Shown here: in pieces, positions 34,109-45,339 of the stretch
How positions within the stretch are numbered: the stretch's first letter is position 1
Layout of the letters: each line of letters starts with the position of its first letter
Source: Rhodopseudomonas sp. BAL398
GTDB taxonomy: Bacteria > Pseudomonadota > Alphaproteobacteria > Rhizobiales > Xanthobacteraceae
Reading direction: 5' to 3'
Length of the DNA stretch: 64,000 bases
NCBI RefSeq assembly: GCF_033001325.1
Contig: NZ_CP133111.1
Location: forward strand, 1,860,001-1,924,000
Translations under genes and position numbers: made by a program
Notes under the pieces: model-generated
Seen by the model: the letters and a program-made list of their open reading frames with translations, nothing else
The model's database searches: none
What the model was told of the DNA's origin: nothing

Positions 34109-35758
34109 CTATCCCATCCGTTCCCACAATTGCCGCACCAACATGCCGGCCCGCTTCTCGATCGTGGCGGCGGCGTCGAGCGCCAGATCCTCGCGATAGC
34201 GCCCGGCGATCAGCTGCACGCCGATCGGCTTGCCGTCGTGTAGCCCCACCGGCACCACGGCGCCCGGCAGGCCCAGCACGTTGATCGCCGAGATGAAGCG
34301 CAGATCGTTCCAGAAGATCTCGCGCACGCGCTCGGCGCTGATGGCGTCTTCGCGCGGGCCCGGCGTCGGCTTCACCGTGGTCGGCGCCAGCACCACCGGA
34401 TAATCCTCGAAGAACATTTGCCAGGCGCGGATATGGCCGTTGCGCGCCGCGGTGGCGCGCATCCAGCCCGCCATGTCGAGCACATTGGCCTTGGCCTTCA
34501 TGCCGGTCCAGGCGGTGCGGAAATCCTCGGAGGTCACCGCCAGCATCCCGGCTTCCTGCATCACCATGACTTCATTGGTGATGATGTCGCACCAGTTCTG
34601 CCACACCCCGTTGATGTCCGGGACCTCGACCTCGCTGACCCGATAGCCGCCGCGCTCCAGATGATCGGCGGCCTGCCGCAGCGCGGCGCGCACCGAGGGA
34701 TCGACGTCCATATCGGCCGGCAGTTTCGCCAGCGCGACCTTGATCGGTCCCTTCGGCTTCGGCCCCTGTAGCGGCGCCGGCACCCACCACGGATCGCGCG
34801 GATCGCGCTGGCTCATCACCTCGAGCCCGAGCCGGACATCGCCGACGCTGCGCGCCAGTGGGCCCTGCCCGGACATCAGATGCGACAGCATCGGCCGCTC
34901 CGCCGCGGCACTCTCGTTATAGGCCGGGATGCGGCCCTGGGTCGGCTTGATGGTGGCGATGCCGTTGCAATGCGCCGGCCAGCGCAGTGAGCCGCCGATG
35001 TCGTTGCCATGCGCGATGGTGCCGATGCCGGATGCCACCGCGGAGCCGGCGCCGCCCGAGGAGCCGCCGCAGGTGATGTCGGCACTCCAGGGATTGAGCG
35101 TCAGCCCGTGCAGCGGATTGTCGGTGAAGGCGCGGAAGGAAAATTCTGGCGTGTTGGTCAGGCCGAGGACGATGGCGCCGGCCTTTTTCAGATTGCGCAC
35201 CACCGGGGCGTCCGATGGCGCGATGATCTGCATCTGCGCGGCGACGCCATTGGGGTTGGGCCGGCCGTCATAGTCGACGTTCTCCTTGATGGTGATCGGC
35301 ACGCCGTGCAACGGCCCGAAGCCGGCCTTCCCCGGCCTGGCGCGGTCAGCGGCTTTGGCCGCCGTGAGCGCCTGCTCCGACAGATCGACCACGACCGCAT
35401 TGAGCGCCGGATTGACCGCGTGCATCCGCGCGATATGGGCCGAGACGACCTCGACCGAGGAAATTACGCCGGCGCGAATCGCCGCCGCGGTGTCCACTGC
35501 CGACCATTGCCAGACCGGCCCCTTCGGCGGCCGCAGCTTGGCGGCACGCGGTGCGGCCCGTTTGGCTGTGCTGGCGCGGCCGACCGGCGCTGCCCGTTTC
35601 TTCGCCGCCGGCGTGGCGCGGGTCTTCTTCGTGCTCACGGTGTTTTTGGCTGAGGCCTTCTTGGTCGAAAGCTTTTTGGCTGAAGTCTTTAGGGCTGAAG
35701 CGTTCTTGGCTTGAGTCTTCTTGGCGACAGTTCTTTTCGCGACAGTCTTTTTGCTCAC
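34109..35758 (-). CDS. amidase with Lys/Ala-rich N-terminal tail
   Basis: The 549-residue protein is an amidase-signature enzyme. The Ser-cisSer-Lys triad is visible as Lys in VPITIKENVD, Ser in CGGSSGGAGS and Ser in GNDIGGSLRWP. It hydrolyses an amide of unknown structure. Unusually, the first about 80 residues are a Lys/Ala/Thr-rich low-complexity tail (KKTVAKRTVAKKTQAK and similar), like histone-H1-like tails, before the enzyme starts at PVWQWSAVDTAAAIRAG. The start is GTG 35758 with GAGAGG upstream. Nearby the cupin gene on the same strand carries a similar tail. The tail may bind nucleic acid or anionic polymers. Confidence 0.88.
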   Translation of the reverse strand: MSKKTVAKRTVAKKTQAKNASALKTSAKKLSTKKASAKNTVSTKKTRATPAAKKRAAPVGRASTAKRAAPRAAKLRPPKGPVWQWSAVDTAAAIRAGVISSVEVVSAHIARMHAVNPALNAVVVDLSEQALTAAKAADRARPGKAGFGPLHGVPITIKENVDYDGRPNPNGVAAQMQIIAPSDAPVVRNLKKAGAIVLGLTNTPEFSFRAFTDNPLHGLTLNPWSADITCGGSSGGAGSAVASGIGTIAHGNDIGGSLRWPAHCNGIATIKPTQGRIPAYNESAAAERPMLSHLMSGQGPLARSVGDVRLGLEVMSQRDPRDPWWVPAPLQGPKPKGPIKVALAKLPADMDVDPSVRAALRQAADHLERGGYRVSEVEVPDINGVWQNWCDIITNEVMVMQEAGMLAVTSEDFRTAWTGMKAKANVLDMAGWMRATAARNGHIRAWQMFFEDYPVVLAPTTVKPTPGPREDAISAERVREIFWNDLRFISAINVLGLPGAVVPVGLHDGKPIGVQLIAGRYREDLALDAAATIEKRAGMLVRQLWERMG

Positions 35759-35857
35759 ATCACACCTCTCGTTACCGGCGCTGCACGGTAAGGGCGCTGG
35801 GCCACGGTGTCGAGGTGGATGGGACAGCAGCACTCGCCTTCGAAACCGGCGTCGCGC

Positions 35858-36538
35858 CTATTTGTTCGCCGTCAATTCCACGGTGTCGAACTCCGCCGGC
35901 AGGATTACTTCCAGCAATTCGCAATCGTCGGAGTAATCATTGATCTTGTGCCGGATCCGCGGCGGCTGGGTCCAGCAGCTGCCTTCGCGCATCAGGATCT
36001 CGCCGTGGCCTTCGAGATCGGCCTTCACCCAGCCGCTCAGCACATAGACCATCTGGAAGTCGACATCGTGGAAATGCAGCTTGGAAACCTCGGCCGGGTT
36101 GCACGGTCCGACCAGCCGGATCACATGGGCCTGGACCATGCCATGGCTGGCGCGGGCGATGCCGAGGTCGCGATATTGCGCATAGGCGCGCAGACCATTG
36201 GCGACGAAGGAATCCTCGCGCAGATGGCTGATCGCGACGCGCTGCTTCAGACGCGCTGGCGCGGCTGCGGGCTTGGCTTCGGAGTTGGCGGCGGTTTTGG
36301 CCGCAGGCTTCGCGGGAGTCTTGGCGGCCGATTTGGCCTGGGGAATGGCCTTCGAGCGGACCGCCGACTTGCCGACCAGCTTGGCCATCGATTTCACGGC
36401 TGCCTTGGTGTTGGGATTGATCTTGGAATTGGCCTTGGACTCGGACTTGGTCTTTGACCTGGCCTTGGCGGCCGACGCCGAACCGGATCTGGCCGGGCCC
36501 GTCGCTGCCTTGGTCGCGCGAAAACCTGCGGATGCCAT
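35858..36538 (-). CDS. cupin domain protein with Lys/Ala-rich tail
   Basis: The 226-residue protein has a C-terminal cupin (about 115-215) with the metal-binding motifs HFHDVDFQMVYVLSGWVKAD and PPRIRHKINDYSDD, and ends LPAEFDTVELTANK. The first about 95 residues are low-complexity and rich in Ala, Lys and Ser (for example KAIPQAKSAAKTPAKPAAK). The frame is clean. ATG 36538 has GGGGGAGAAA upstream. The amidase downstream on the same strand has a comparable tail, 99 bp away. The substrate of the cupin is unknown. It could be a sensor or isomerase. Confidence 0.8.
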   Translation of the reverse strand: MASAGFRATKAATGPARSGSASAAKARSKTKSESKANSKINPNTKAAVKSMAKLVGKSAVRSKAIPQAKSAAKTPAKPAAKTAANSEAKPAAAPARLKQRVAISHLREDSFVANGLRAYAQYRDLGIARASHGMVQAHVIRLVGPCNPAEVSKLHFHDVDFQMVYVLSGWVKADLEGHGEILMREGSCWTQPPRIRHKINDYSDDCELLEVILPAEFDTVELTANK

Positions 36539-36645
36539 CTGTTTCTCCCCCTCGCGGCGCGCCCCCGTTGCTCGGGATGCTGCGCCGCTTGGTGAGGTTA
36601 GCCGCTGGCGATGACGACGGCAATTCGTCAGATCGGGGATCGCCC

Positions 36646-36930
36646 TCAATGCAGCCGGAAGACGCCGTCAATGGCGCGCAGCTCGGCCGGCTTGATCAGC
36701 TTGCTGTGCGCCACGGTGACGGAGACCAGCGGCCCTTCCAGCTCCTTCTCCCAGAACGCCAGAAAATCCTTCAGCGCCGGAAATTTGGGAAACAGATCGT
36801 AATTCTGCCAGACATAGCTTTGCAGCAGCCAGTGCCGACCGGGGCGGCGGTACAGAATCTCCGCCGTCGTCAGCCCATAGCCGAGCACCTGTTTCCTGAA
36901 ATCTTCAGAAACTTCACCCTTTCCGACCAT
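36646..36930 (-). CDS. usg: Usg family protein
   Basis: The 94-residue protein starts MVGKGEVSEDFRKQVLGYGL. It contains EILYRRPGRHWLLQSYVWQN and LAFWEKELEGPLVSVTVAHS, the Usg-family pattern of alphaproteobacteria. The family is named for its position near tryptophan genes in some species and has no proven function. ATG 36930 is preferred to the longer frame, whose extra 39 residues look non-coding. It is on the strand of the cupin and amidase genes. Confidence 0.85.
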   Translation of the reverse strand: MVGKGEVSEDFRKQVLGYGLTTAEILYRRPGRHWLLQSYVWQNYDLFPKFPALKDFLAFWEKELEGPLVSVTVAHSKLIKPAELRAIDGVFRLH

Positions 36931-37126
36931 GCCAACCTCCGTGGGTCGAGCGCATTCAGCAAAAGTGGTGTCCGGTCTTGCCGTTCGAATGAGCCCGATG
37001 CCGTTGCCCGATCGCGGCGGGGCGAACCGGAAGCCACCTCGCTCCACCCGCGATGTTCCAAATGTGACGCAGCCAAGTAACCCATCACAAGCCTAAAAGT
37101 TTAACGATGTGTTGAATAATTCAGCG

Positions 37127-37153
37127 TTAGCAGCGACTTAGCGCCAGTGCTAA
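37127..37153 (+). promoter_or_regulatory. CIRCE-like operator 1 upstream of groES
   Basis: TTAGCAGCG, nine bases, then CAGTGCTAA. The CIRCE consensus is TTAGCACTC-N9-GAGTGCTAA. The spacing is exact, the left arm matches 6 of 9 and the right arm 8 of 9. HrcA repressor binding is expected of the consensus and is inferred here. Confidence 0.6.
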
Positions 37154-37188
37154 TACCAGCCGGGTGGCATTAAGAGTGCCGGCGAAAT

Positions 37189-37215
37189 CTGGCAGCCGCC
37201 CTATTTGAGTGCTAA
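37189..37215 (+). promoter_or_regulatory. CIRCE-like operator 2 upstream of groES
   Basis: CTGGCAGCC, nine bases, then GAGTGCTAA. The right arm is perfect and the left arm matches 5 of 9, with the correct N9 spacer. It lies about 130 bp before the groES start, where the promoter should be. Confidence 0.75.
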
Positions 37216-37343
37216 TTTTTCTGCTATCAGGGCTTGTTCCCACCTCAACTCTGGCTTATCTCCAGACCATCGCCCTGGCACTCGCCGGGCGCGACTGCCA
37301 ATTTCAAAAACTCGAATATCTTCAGAAACTTAGGAGGACTTGC

Positions 37344-37661
37344 ATGAAATTCCGTCCGCTGCACGACCGCGTTGTAGTCAAGCGCATCGACGCCGAGGCC
37401 AAAAGCGCTGGCGGTATCATCATCCCCGACAGCGCCAAGGAAAAGCCCTCCCAGGGCGAAATCACCGCTGTTGGCCCGGGCGGCCGCGACGAAGCCGGCA
37501 AGCTGATCCCGATCGATCTCAAGGTCGGCGACCGCGTGCTGTTCGGCAAATGGTCCGGCACCGAGGTCAAGCTCGACGGTGAAGAGCTGCTGATCATGAA
37601 GGAAAGCGACATCATGGGCGTCCTCACCGACGTCGCGCCCGCCAAGAAGAAGGCGGCCTAA
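37344..37661 (+). CDS. groES: co-chaperonin GroES
   Basis: The 105-residue protein starts [20 protein letters not shown]. It has the mobile loop [20 protein letters not shown] and the C-terminal [12 protein letters not shown]. It caps the GroEL ring as a heptamer in the cytoplasm. An AGGAGG ribosome site lies 7 bp before ATG 37344. Two CIRCE-like operators upstream suggest heat-shock control by HrcA. GroEL follows after a repeat-containing 149-bp gap. Confidence 0.97.
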   Translation: MKFRPLHDRVVVKRIDAEAKSAGGIIIPDSAKEKPSQGEITAVGPGGRDEAGKLIPIDLKVGDRVLFGKWSGTEVKLDGEELLIMKESDIMGVLTDVAPAKKKAA

Positions 37662-37675
37662 GCGCCACACGCGCC

Positions 37676-39451
<1,776 letters not shown>

Positions 39452-39488
39452 TCCAGGCCACCTTCGCGAAAGCGAACTATCAAATGCA

Positions 39489-39519
39489 AAACCCCGGCGG
39501 AAACGCCGGGGTTTTTGTT
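39489..39519 (+). terminator. Rho-independent terminator after groEL
   Basis: ACCCCGGCG and CGCCGGGGT form a 9-bp hairpin with a four-base GAAA loop. The T-rich tail TTTTGTTT follows, about 40 bp after the groEL stop. Confidence 0.9.
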
Positions 39520-39583
39520 TGGAGGAGACGAGGCTGTCGTCGTTACCATCCATGGCCGCAACGAAGCGCTGCGCGCGACACAG

Positions 39584-40204
39584 TCAACTCACCTTGCGAG
39601 CAACGATCCATAGGAAGCGGGCGTCTTCATTGTCTTGCTGAACGACCTCCGCCCGAACCATCTGAAGACCGGCCTGGCGCACGAAATCGAACGTTACCGC
39701 ATCGCTGTTGTGACTAAAGAACATCTCCGTACCGAGCCATTTACCAACCCAGTCATGCGCACTCCCCGTACCAAAACTGCCGACAAACAGCCCGGCCGGT
39801 TTGAGCCATTCGCTAATTCGCCTCAGCAGTAACCCTTGCTCAGTCGCCGCAACGTGCGTGATCGAATAGAACGCCGCAACCCCATCAAATGACGAGACGG
39901 GCAAGTCCACCGTCATCATATCGCTTTGCAGGAAAGCGGCGCGATGAACTCGCTCCCGCGCGATCTCAATTTGCCGAGCAGAACTGTCCACCCCAGTTAC
40001 GGCGTGACCGGCGAGGCACAATCGTTCGGCGACAGGAATCCCGGCGCCACATCCCAAGTCCAGGACTTTTGACTTTGGTGGCAGGGCCGCAATAAGTTCG
40101 TTTAACCACGCGTCTCGCACGTTGGATGATGAGAAGCGGTCGAGATAGGTTTCGGCAATCGCGTCATACCCTCGCGCTACCAAGTCTTTCGGATTCGTTG
40201 TCAT
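39584..40204 (-). CDS. class I SAM-dependent methyltransferase
   Basis: The 206-residue protein has motif I VLDLGCGAGIPVAERLC, motif II GVDSSARQIEIARER and the segment FDGVAAFYSITHV, which define a class I methyltransferase. The C-terminus contains FFSHNSDAVTFDFVRQAG. The acceptor is unknown. Start MTTNPKDLVARGYDAIAETY. It stands alone, convergent with groEL and separated from it by the terminator. Confidence 0.87.
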   Translation of the reverse strand: MTTNPKDLVARGYDAIAETYLDRFSSSNVRDAWLNELIAALPPKSKVLDLGCGAGIPVAERLCLAGHAVTGVDSSARQIEIARERVHRAAFLQSDMMTVDLPVSSFDGVAAFYSITHVAATEQGLLLRRISEWLKPAGLFVGSFGTGSAHDWVGKWLGTEMFFSHNSDAVTFDFVRQAGLQMVRAEVVQQDNEDARFLWIVARKVS

Positions 40205-40647
40205 TGATCAACTGGCCGGTTACCCGCAGCGATGGGTGGATCTTTTCGCGAAACCCATCACATCGCAAGCCCCTCGCGCGGGTATCGCGCCGCTCAACCC
40301 GTTCTGCAAGACAGCGCAGCCCGTAAGTCGGATTAGCGGAGCGCAATCCGCCTTACGATGGCCGTCCGCTCCCTTTCCGCGCAGCGCGGCGTGAGCGCAG
40401 CGGCGGCATAGCGTTGCGCCGGCCGGCGCAATTAGCTTCGTTGTTGCGTCGGGCTCTCCCCTACCCCTTCGTCGCGCCGTGCGCGCAGAGGCAATGCTGG
40501 ATTCGATTTGGATTCATCCTCGACAGCACCACATCGCCTTCCCGCATCGCAGTTTCGCCATGGTTCCTTCAGTCTCAATTCATCCGCCACGCCCCAAGGT
40601 CCTCGCATGGCTTTCGCATCGAAACAGCCAATGCAAGGAGAACGCTC
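40205..40647. other. intergenic region with one palindrome, no gene seen
   Basis: CGTAAGTCGGATTAGCGGAG and CGCAATCCGCCTTACG (40322-40357) form a repeat-type hairpin. The rest of the 443-bp gap has open frames without a credible start and no feature I can support, apart from the ribosome site of the next gene. Confidence 0.55.
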
Positions 40648-40896
40648 GTGAAGAACATTGCTTTTGGAATGGCAGCCGCGGTGCTGCTCGGGCTGGCGTC
40701 ATTTGCGGCGCCGGCGTCGGCTGCCCCGGTCGCGGCGCCCGGAATGGTTGCCGCGCCGATGACCGACGTGTCGGCGGCGCGCCGCGTGGTGCGCAAGACC
40801 GTGATCCGCCGCGGACGGGTCTGCACCATGCGCAAGGTGGTGCGCCGCGGCCCGATGGGCCGTCGCGTCGTCACCAAGACCCGCGTCTGCCGCTGA
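40648..40896 (+). CDS. small secreted basic protein
   Basis: The 82-residue product has a signal peptide (IAFGMAAAVLLGLASFAAPA, cleaved near ASAAP). A short mature part rich in Arg and Lys follows, ending VRKTVIRRGRVCTMRKVVRR and TKTRVCR with two Cys. GTG 40648 with AAGGAG upstream is the start. Small basic secreted proteins of this type recur in the Bradyrhizobium group. Function unknown, possibly surface or DNA association by charge. Confidence 0.7.
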   Translation: MKNIAFGMAAAVLLGLASFAAPASAAPVAAPGMVAAPMTDVSAARRVVRKTVIRRGRVCTMRKVVRRGPMGRRVVTKTRVCR

Positions 40897-41048
40897 CGAA
40901 TCTGCCGGGCTGTCCGCGTCAGCGCACGGCCCGGCGCTCCCCCCGCCACGGCGGGGCGGCCAGCCCCGCAATCGCCGCTACGCGCCCGAGTCCGCCGGGA
41001 CAGGCCGGCTAATGCGCCCGGCCGCGCCTGTGTCAGGCCCTCCTCAGC

Positions 41049-44000
41049 TCAGAACGTCACGCGCAGGTTCGCGCGGACACCATGGTCGGAGATGCCTGAA
41101 CCCAATTGGCCGACATAGTTGAAGCTGATCGCCGTGCTCTGGTTGAGAGCGGTGCCGAGGCCCGCTTCGAACACGGCAACATCCTGCGCCACCGGCACGC
41201 CCGACACCGTGAATGCGTCTCCGCCCGAAAACGCATTCGTGGCCGTCGCCGTGACGTTGCTGAGCAGATGCCGCCAGCCGATCATGCCGTTGGCGGTCAC
41301 CGCCGCAGGGCCGAGATTGATGTCGGAGTTTGCCCGCAGGCCCAAAGTCGTGAACGTTGCGTCGACCACATCGCTCGCACTGGTAAGTGCCGCCGCGCCA
41401 CCCTTCTCGGTGAAGCCGGAGGTGTTAAGGCTGACATAAGCGAGGCCCGCGAAGGGCTTGAAGCTGGCGCGTCCGAGGTCGATCTGGTAGCCGACATCAC
41501 CATAAACTTGGGTCGTGCGCGCATTGTAGTCGGCCGAGAGCCGATCCGCAAAACCGGGCAATGCAACATTGCGGTTCGATGACAGATTGTGCCAGGCATG
41601 GTTGACGCCCAGGCTCAGCGCAACGGCATTCCAGTTCCCGCCACCATAAACGCCAAGGCTGTAAGTATCACCCGACACCGCACCTCGCCCGCCATTGAGG
41701 CTGATGCTGGAATATCCATAGCCTCCGACGACACCGAGCCGGAAGGCATGGAAGACTTCACCATCGGCACCATACAGGACACCGCCGGCGCTTCGGTTGA
41801 AATCGGCGGCGTTGCCGTTGCCGTTGAACTTGCCCCACGAGCCATAGCCCCGCGCCCAGACCGCGCTGTCGGAACCGGCCGCACTTGCCTGCAGCTGGCG
41901 ATCCGTCGCGTCGCGCACAAAACGGCTGTCGTCGAGCAACGCCGTCTTGGCCGAGGCGTAGGCTTCGCCCGACGCCTGGTCGAACCCAACGCGCGCCGTC
42001 GCGTCGAACGCGGACGCCGAAATCGCGGAGCGCAACCCGTTGCCGATCGGCACGCTCTGCAGGCCGTCGGCCGTGGCGCGTTGATTGAAGGTCGCCGCCG
42101 CATCGGCGAAACCGCGGGTCTGCTGCGCATCCACATACACATGCGTGGGGTCGTAATTGGCGATCAACGCGTAGAACGCCGACACATAGGTATCCCCGGT
42201 CAGCGTGTACCTGCCGGTGACCCCGCCGGTCGCCGTCAGAACGGTGTAGTGCGCATCCGGTGCATAAGCGGCCGTGCCGTAACGAGAGACGCTCAGAATC
42301 GCGCCGGCGTCGATCGTGGCGGTGCCATTGACCGCGATCTGATCCGAGACCGCGCTTCCGGGCACCAGTTCGGCATGATAGGTCGCGCCCGACGCCTGAT
42401 GGTAGTTGCCGGCCACGGCCAGCGTGCCCGGACTGTTGCCGGGCGAGATCGTCGACCCTGACAGCAACTCGGTGGTCCCGACCGTGCCCGAACCGGACAA
42501 GACAGCGCCGTTGTAGACAGTCACAGCGGATGCACCGCTGTCGCTGTTAACGACCATTTTTCCGTCCTTGACGAGGATGCCACCGGTATAGCCGCCGCCG
42601 CTTCCGGACAGCGTCAGCTGGCCGTCACCGGTCTTCTCGATATAGTCGAAATCGCGGTATTGGCCGGTCGAACCCACCGACAGTAGCGCAAAAGACGCCG
42701 CGCGGGTGGTATTCAGCACGAGGTAATTGTCTCCCGTTCCCGCCTGGACGATACCCTGAATGGTCGACTTCTCGGCATCGAGCTCCAGCCGGTTGGTGCC
42801 GCTTCCGAACTGAATCGCTTTGCCGCCGCCGGTATTCGAGATCGTGCCGGCATTGCTGATCGTGCTGTTGCCACTGCCGGTGACGATCGCAGCATCGCTG
42901 GCCGAACTGGTCGTGACCGTGCCCGAATTCACCAGAGAGTTGGTGGTGCCGTTCAGATTGACGCCCACAGCGCTCGCAGTGACTGTGCCGTTGTTCGTGA
43001 CGCTGACGGAACCGCTCGACGTGGACGCGACGATGCCTTGCGCCGCGGTGACGGCCCCAGCCTGAGTGATGGTAATCGCTCCGGATGGGGTTGTGGCCAG
43101 AATGCCGGTCTGATTGGCCTGAACGATGCCGCGTTGCCGGTTCTCGATGGTGATTTGTCCCGCTGTTGCGATGTCCGCGTAGAGGCCATGATGACCCGTG
43201 CCCTGGTCCACCTGACCAGTGTCGTCCTGCGAGATCGCGGTGCCGCTGTTGACGATCGTGACGTTGCCGATTTCCGCGAACGACGCGATGGCGGAATCGT
43301 CCTTCGCGGTCACGGTGCCGGAATTCGCGATCTCCGACGAACCGTTCGCCGACCAGGCGACGAGGCCCTGACGCAAGCGGCTTTCCACGGTGCCGCTGTT
43401 GTCGATCGAAGACAGGCCATTGTAATTGATGGACCTGGCGCCGGCCTGCGCGGAGGTGACCAGGCCCGAATTGACGATGCTCACCGTCACCGGATCGATG
43501 CCGTTGTAGTTTCCGTCGGCATAGAGGCCGCGGGCGAAGGCGGAGGTGACCCGACCGCTGTTGATGACGCTGGAACTGCCGAGATTCGTCGTCAGGGTGA
43601 TGCCGTCCTGGTCGGCGCCGGTGGCGGTGACGGTGCCTGCCGAGTTGATCGACAGATTGCCCGAAACGTCGTTCCGCAACCAGATGCCGCCCATATTCAG
43701 GTCCGACACCAGCGTCACGCCCGAACCGACATTGACCGACAGATTGGCGTTGCTGCGGTTGGTCTGCCAGGCGATCGCCGGATAAGTGGGCCGATGGACG
43801 GTCATGGTGCCGAGAACATTCACCGTCACGTCCAGCGGGGTGGCAAAACCATTGGAGGGATAGATGTCGATACCACCGGAACTGACCGAATCGATAGTGA
43901 TCAACGAGTTGCCTTCGGTCGGCACCGCCGAAATGAGCGAACTGTCACATTGGGTGATGGTCGCATTGCCGGAAGCCGAACAGGCCGCCTGAGCGGCCGT

Positions 44001-44108
44001 CCCGCACACCGCGCCGAAAAAGACTTGGCTCAGCGCCGTCGTCATCAACAAGCGGCGGGCAGATGCACGCGCGGCGGATTTCGAAACGGAATTGCCGCGG
44101 GCGTTCAT
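41049..44108 (-). CDS. autotransporter outer-membrane protein (type Va)
   Basis: The 1019-residue protein has an extended signal (MTTALSQVFFGAVCGTAAQA, cleaved before ACSASG). Next is a long passenger of Ser/Thr/Asn/Gly-rich beta-helix repeats (many 'NSGTV' units) and an autotransporter-associated repeat (GGILVKDGKMVVNSDSGASA). From about residue 740 it has a C-terminal beta-barrel ending ISDHGVRANLRVTF with a final Phe. Passenger length and repeats suggest a surface adhesin or similar. The ligand is unknown. GGAGGTTGAT precedes ATG 44108. Single gene. Confidence 0.9.
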   Translation of the reverse strand: MNARGNSVSKSAARASARRLLMTTALSQVFFGAVCGTAAQAACSASGNATITQCDSSLISAVPTEGNSLITIDSVSSGGIDIYPSNGFATPLDVTVNVLGTMTVHRPTYPAIAWQTNRSNANLSVNVGSGVTLVSDLNMGGIWLRNDVSGNLSINSAGTVTATGADQDGITLTTNLGSSSVINSGRVTSAFARGLYADGNYNGIDPVTVSIVNSGLVTSAQAGARSINYNGLSSIDNSGTVESRLRQGLVAWSANGSSEIANSGTVTAKDDSAIASFAEIGNVTIVNSGTAISQDDTGQVDQGTGHHGLYADIATAGQITIENRQRGIVQANQTGILATTPSGAITITQAGAVTAAQGIVASTSSGSVSVTNNGTVTASAVGVNLNGTTNSLVNSGTVTTSSASDAAIVTGSGNSTISNAGTISNTGGGKAIQFGSGTNRLELDAEKSTIQGIVQAGTGDNYLVLNTTRAASFALLSVGSTGQYRDFDYIEKTGDGQLTLSGSGGGYTGGILVKDGKMVVNSDSGASAVTVYNGAVLSGSGTVGTTELLSGSTISPGNSPGTLAVAGNYHQASGATYHAELVPGSAVSDQIAVNGTATIDAGAILSVSRYGTAAYAPDAHYTVLTATGGVTGRYTLTGDTYVSAFYALIANYDPTHVYVDAQQTRGFADAAATFNQRATADGLQSVPIGNGLRSAISASAFDATARVGFDQASGEAYASAKTALLDDSRFVRDATDRQLQASAAGSDSAVWARGYGSWGKFNGNGNAADFNRSAGGVLYGADGEVFHAFRLGVVGGYGYSSISLNGGRGAVSGDTYSLGVYGGGNWNAVALSLGVNHAWHNLSSNRNVALPGFADRLSADYNARTTQVYGDVGYQIDLGRASFKPFAGLAYVSLNTSGFTEKGGAAALTSASDVVDATFTTLGLRANSDINLGPAAVTANGMIGWRHLLSNVTATATNAFSGGDAFTVSGVPVAQDVAVFEAGLGTALNQSTAISFNYVGQLGSGISDHGVRANLRVTF

Positions 44109-44419
44109 ATCAACCTCCTTAGCGTTTTCTTAACACCTCCCTCTGTGTAGTTTGAGCAAATGCAATTCACAATCAATTAATGTCCGGAACCGCACTTTTG
44201 CCGCATCGGACGAGCGATAGTTGGGATTTCGAATTTCGATAACTGGGGCCGGCGCGCCAAACGATATCGAGCGCACGCGCAATCTCACAAGCGGGACGTA
44301 GAGACGAGCTGGATATCCAGCCGCGACGAGCGCGGCCGCCCGTGAGGCGGGATGGCGCAATCTGTTTCGCCCGGCGCGGCTGAAGACAACCAATTCGTCG
44401 CGCTTGACCGCGAGCCGCG
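44109..44419. other. autotransporter upstream region, no gene seen
   Basis: This 311-bp stretch holds the ribosome site (GGAGG) and presumably the promoter of the autotransporter gene. A relatively AT-rich patch lies at 44120-44200. No further coding sequence is supported. Confidence 0.5.
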
Positions 44420-44671
44420 CTATCGCTCCCGCCTGTGCGCGCGGCGATCCTGTTCGGGCGGATTGAATACGGCATAGCAGGCGGGGCTGAGCTTCGGGCC
44501 GGCTTGGCGCAGGCAGGACTCGACGCGCCCGGCATCGGGGATCGCATCGCCGCATAACCGCATCGCGTCGGGGGTGCAGGCTTGGCGCTCGGCCTCGGTA
44601 CCCTGCGCCACGGCCGGCAGGCTGAGGCAGCACAGCGCCGCGGCCACGCCCAGCATCTTGATCGAAAACAT
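44420..44671 (-). CDS. small secreted Cys-rich protein
   Basis: The 83-residue product has a signal peptide (MLGVAAALCCLSLPAVAQG). The mature domain has four Cys in the pattern ACTPDAMRLCGDAIPD then VESCLRQAGPKLSPACYAVF, a Cys-rich repeat unit seen in small periplasmic proteins of this bacterial group. A basic tail follows. GGAGAATGA precedes ATG 44671. Two disulfides are plausible. Function unknown. Confidence 0.75.
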   Translation of the reverse strand: MFSIKMLGVAAALCCLSLPAVAQGTEAERQACTPDAMRLCGDAIPDAGRVESCLRQAGPKLSPACYAVFNPPEQDRRAHRRER

Positions 44672-44942
44672 CAATTCATTCTCCTGACCGGGAGAGAACC
44701 GCCCAGCCGCCAATGGGTTCCGGCATTTCTGTTACCCGAGGCCGGCAGGGCCAACGCCCTGGCCGGACCGGCCTTGCCGCCGCGGCGATCACCGATCACA
44801 GAATGCCGGCCGGTTTTGCAATTTTTCCGACCTATTGAACTTTGCTGCATTGCGGAATAAGGACACTCGTAATCATTTGCATCTATCGGTCGCGAAAGCG
44901 TGGCGGCGTGGCCGGGTTCAATTGTTGTGATCGGAAATCGAA

Positions 44943-45260
44943 ATGAGCTTGTTGATCCAGGGCTTTTACGCCGTTCCGGTGGTTGGCTGGATGGCCAAGG
45001 ACGCCGTTAAGGGCCATTCTGACGCCAAATACTATTTTGGCTTCAATGCCGCGGTGATCCTGGTCGGGCTGACCTACTTTATCGGCTATCCCTTCGTGAT
45101 CTGCGTCGCGCTGGCCGGGGCGGCCGCCGCGCTTGTTGGGCTGATCGTGCTGACGTCGTTCGATGCGATGGGCCGCCCTCCCGAAAAAATCAGCGAGGAT
45201 GCCCGCCGCGCCCGCAACAAGGCGGCCCGGGCCGCCCGCAAGGTCCGGCAACGGGCCTGA
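44943..45260 (+). CDS. small hypothetical membrane protein
   Basis: The 105-residue product starts MSLLIQGFYAVPVVGWMAKD. It has two membrane segments (FNAAVILVGLTYFIGYPF and VALAGAAAALVGLIVLTSF) followed by a basic Ala/Arg-rich cytoplasmic tail (ARRARNKAARAARKVRQ). Function not recognised. Repeat sequences begin about 80 bp downstream. Confidence 0.6.
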   Translation: MSLLIQGFYAVPVVGWMAKDAVKGHSDAKYYFGFNAAVILVGLTYFIGYPFVICVALAGAAAALVGLIVLTSFDAMGRPPEKISEDARRARNKAARAARKVRQRA

Positions 45261-45339
45261 ATCGCGCGCTCCCGCAACGTCATTGCCGGGCACTCGCCTC
45301 TGGCGACACTGACGCAGGATTGACGACCTCCTAATCAGG

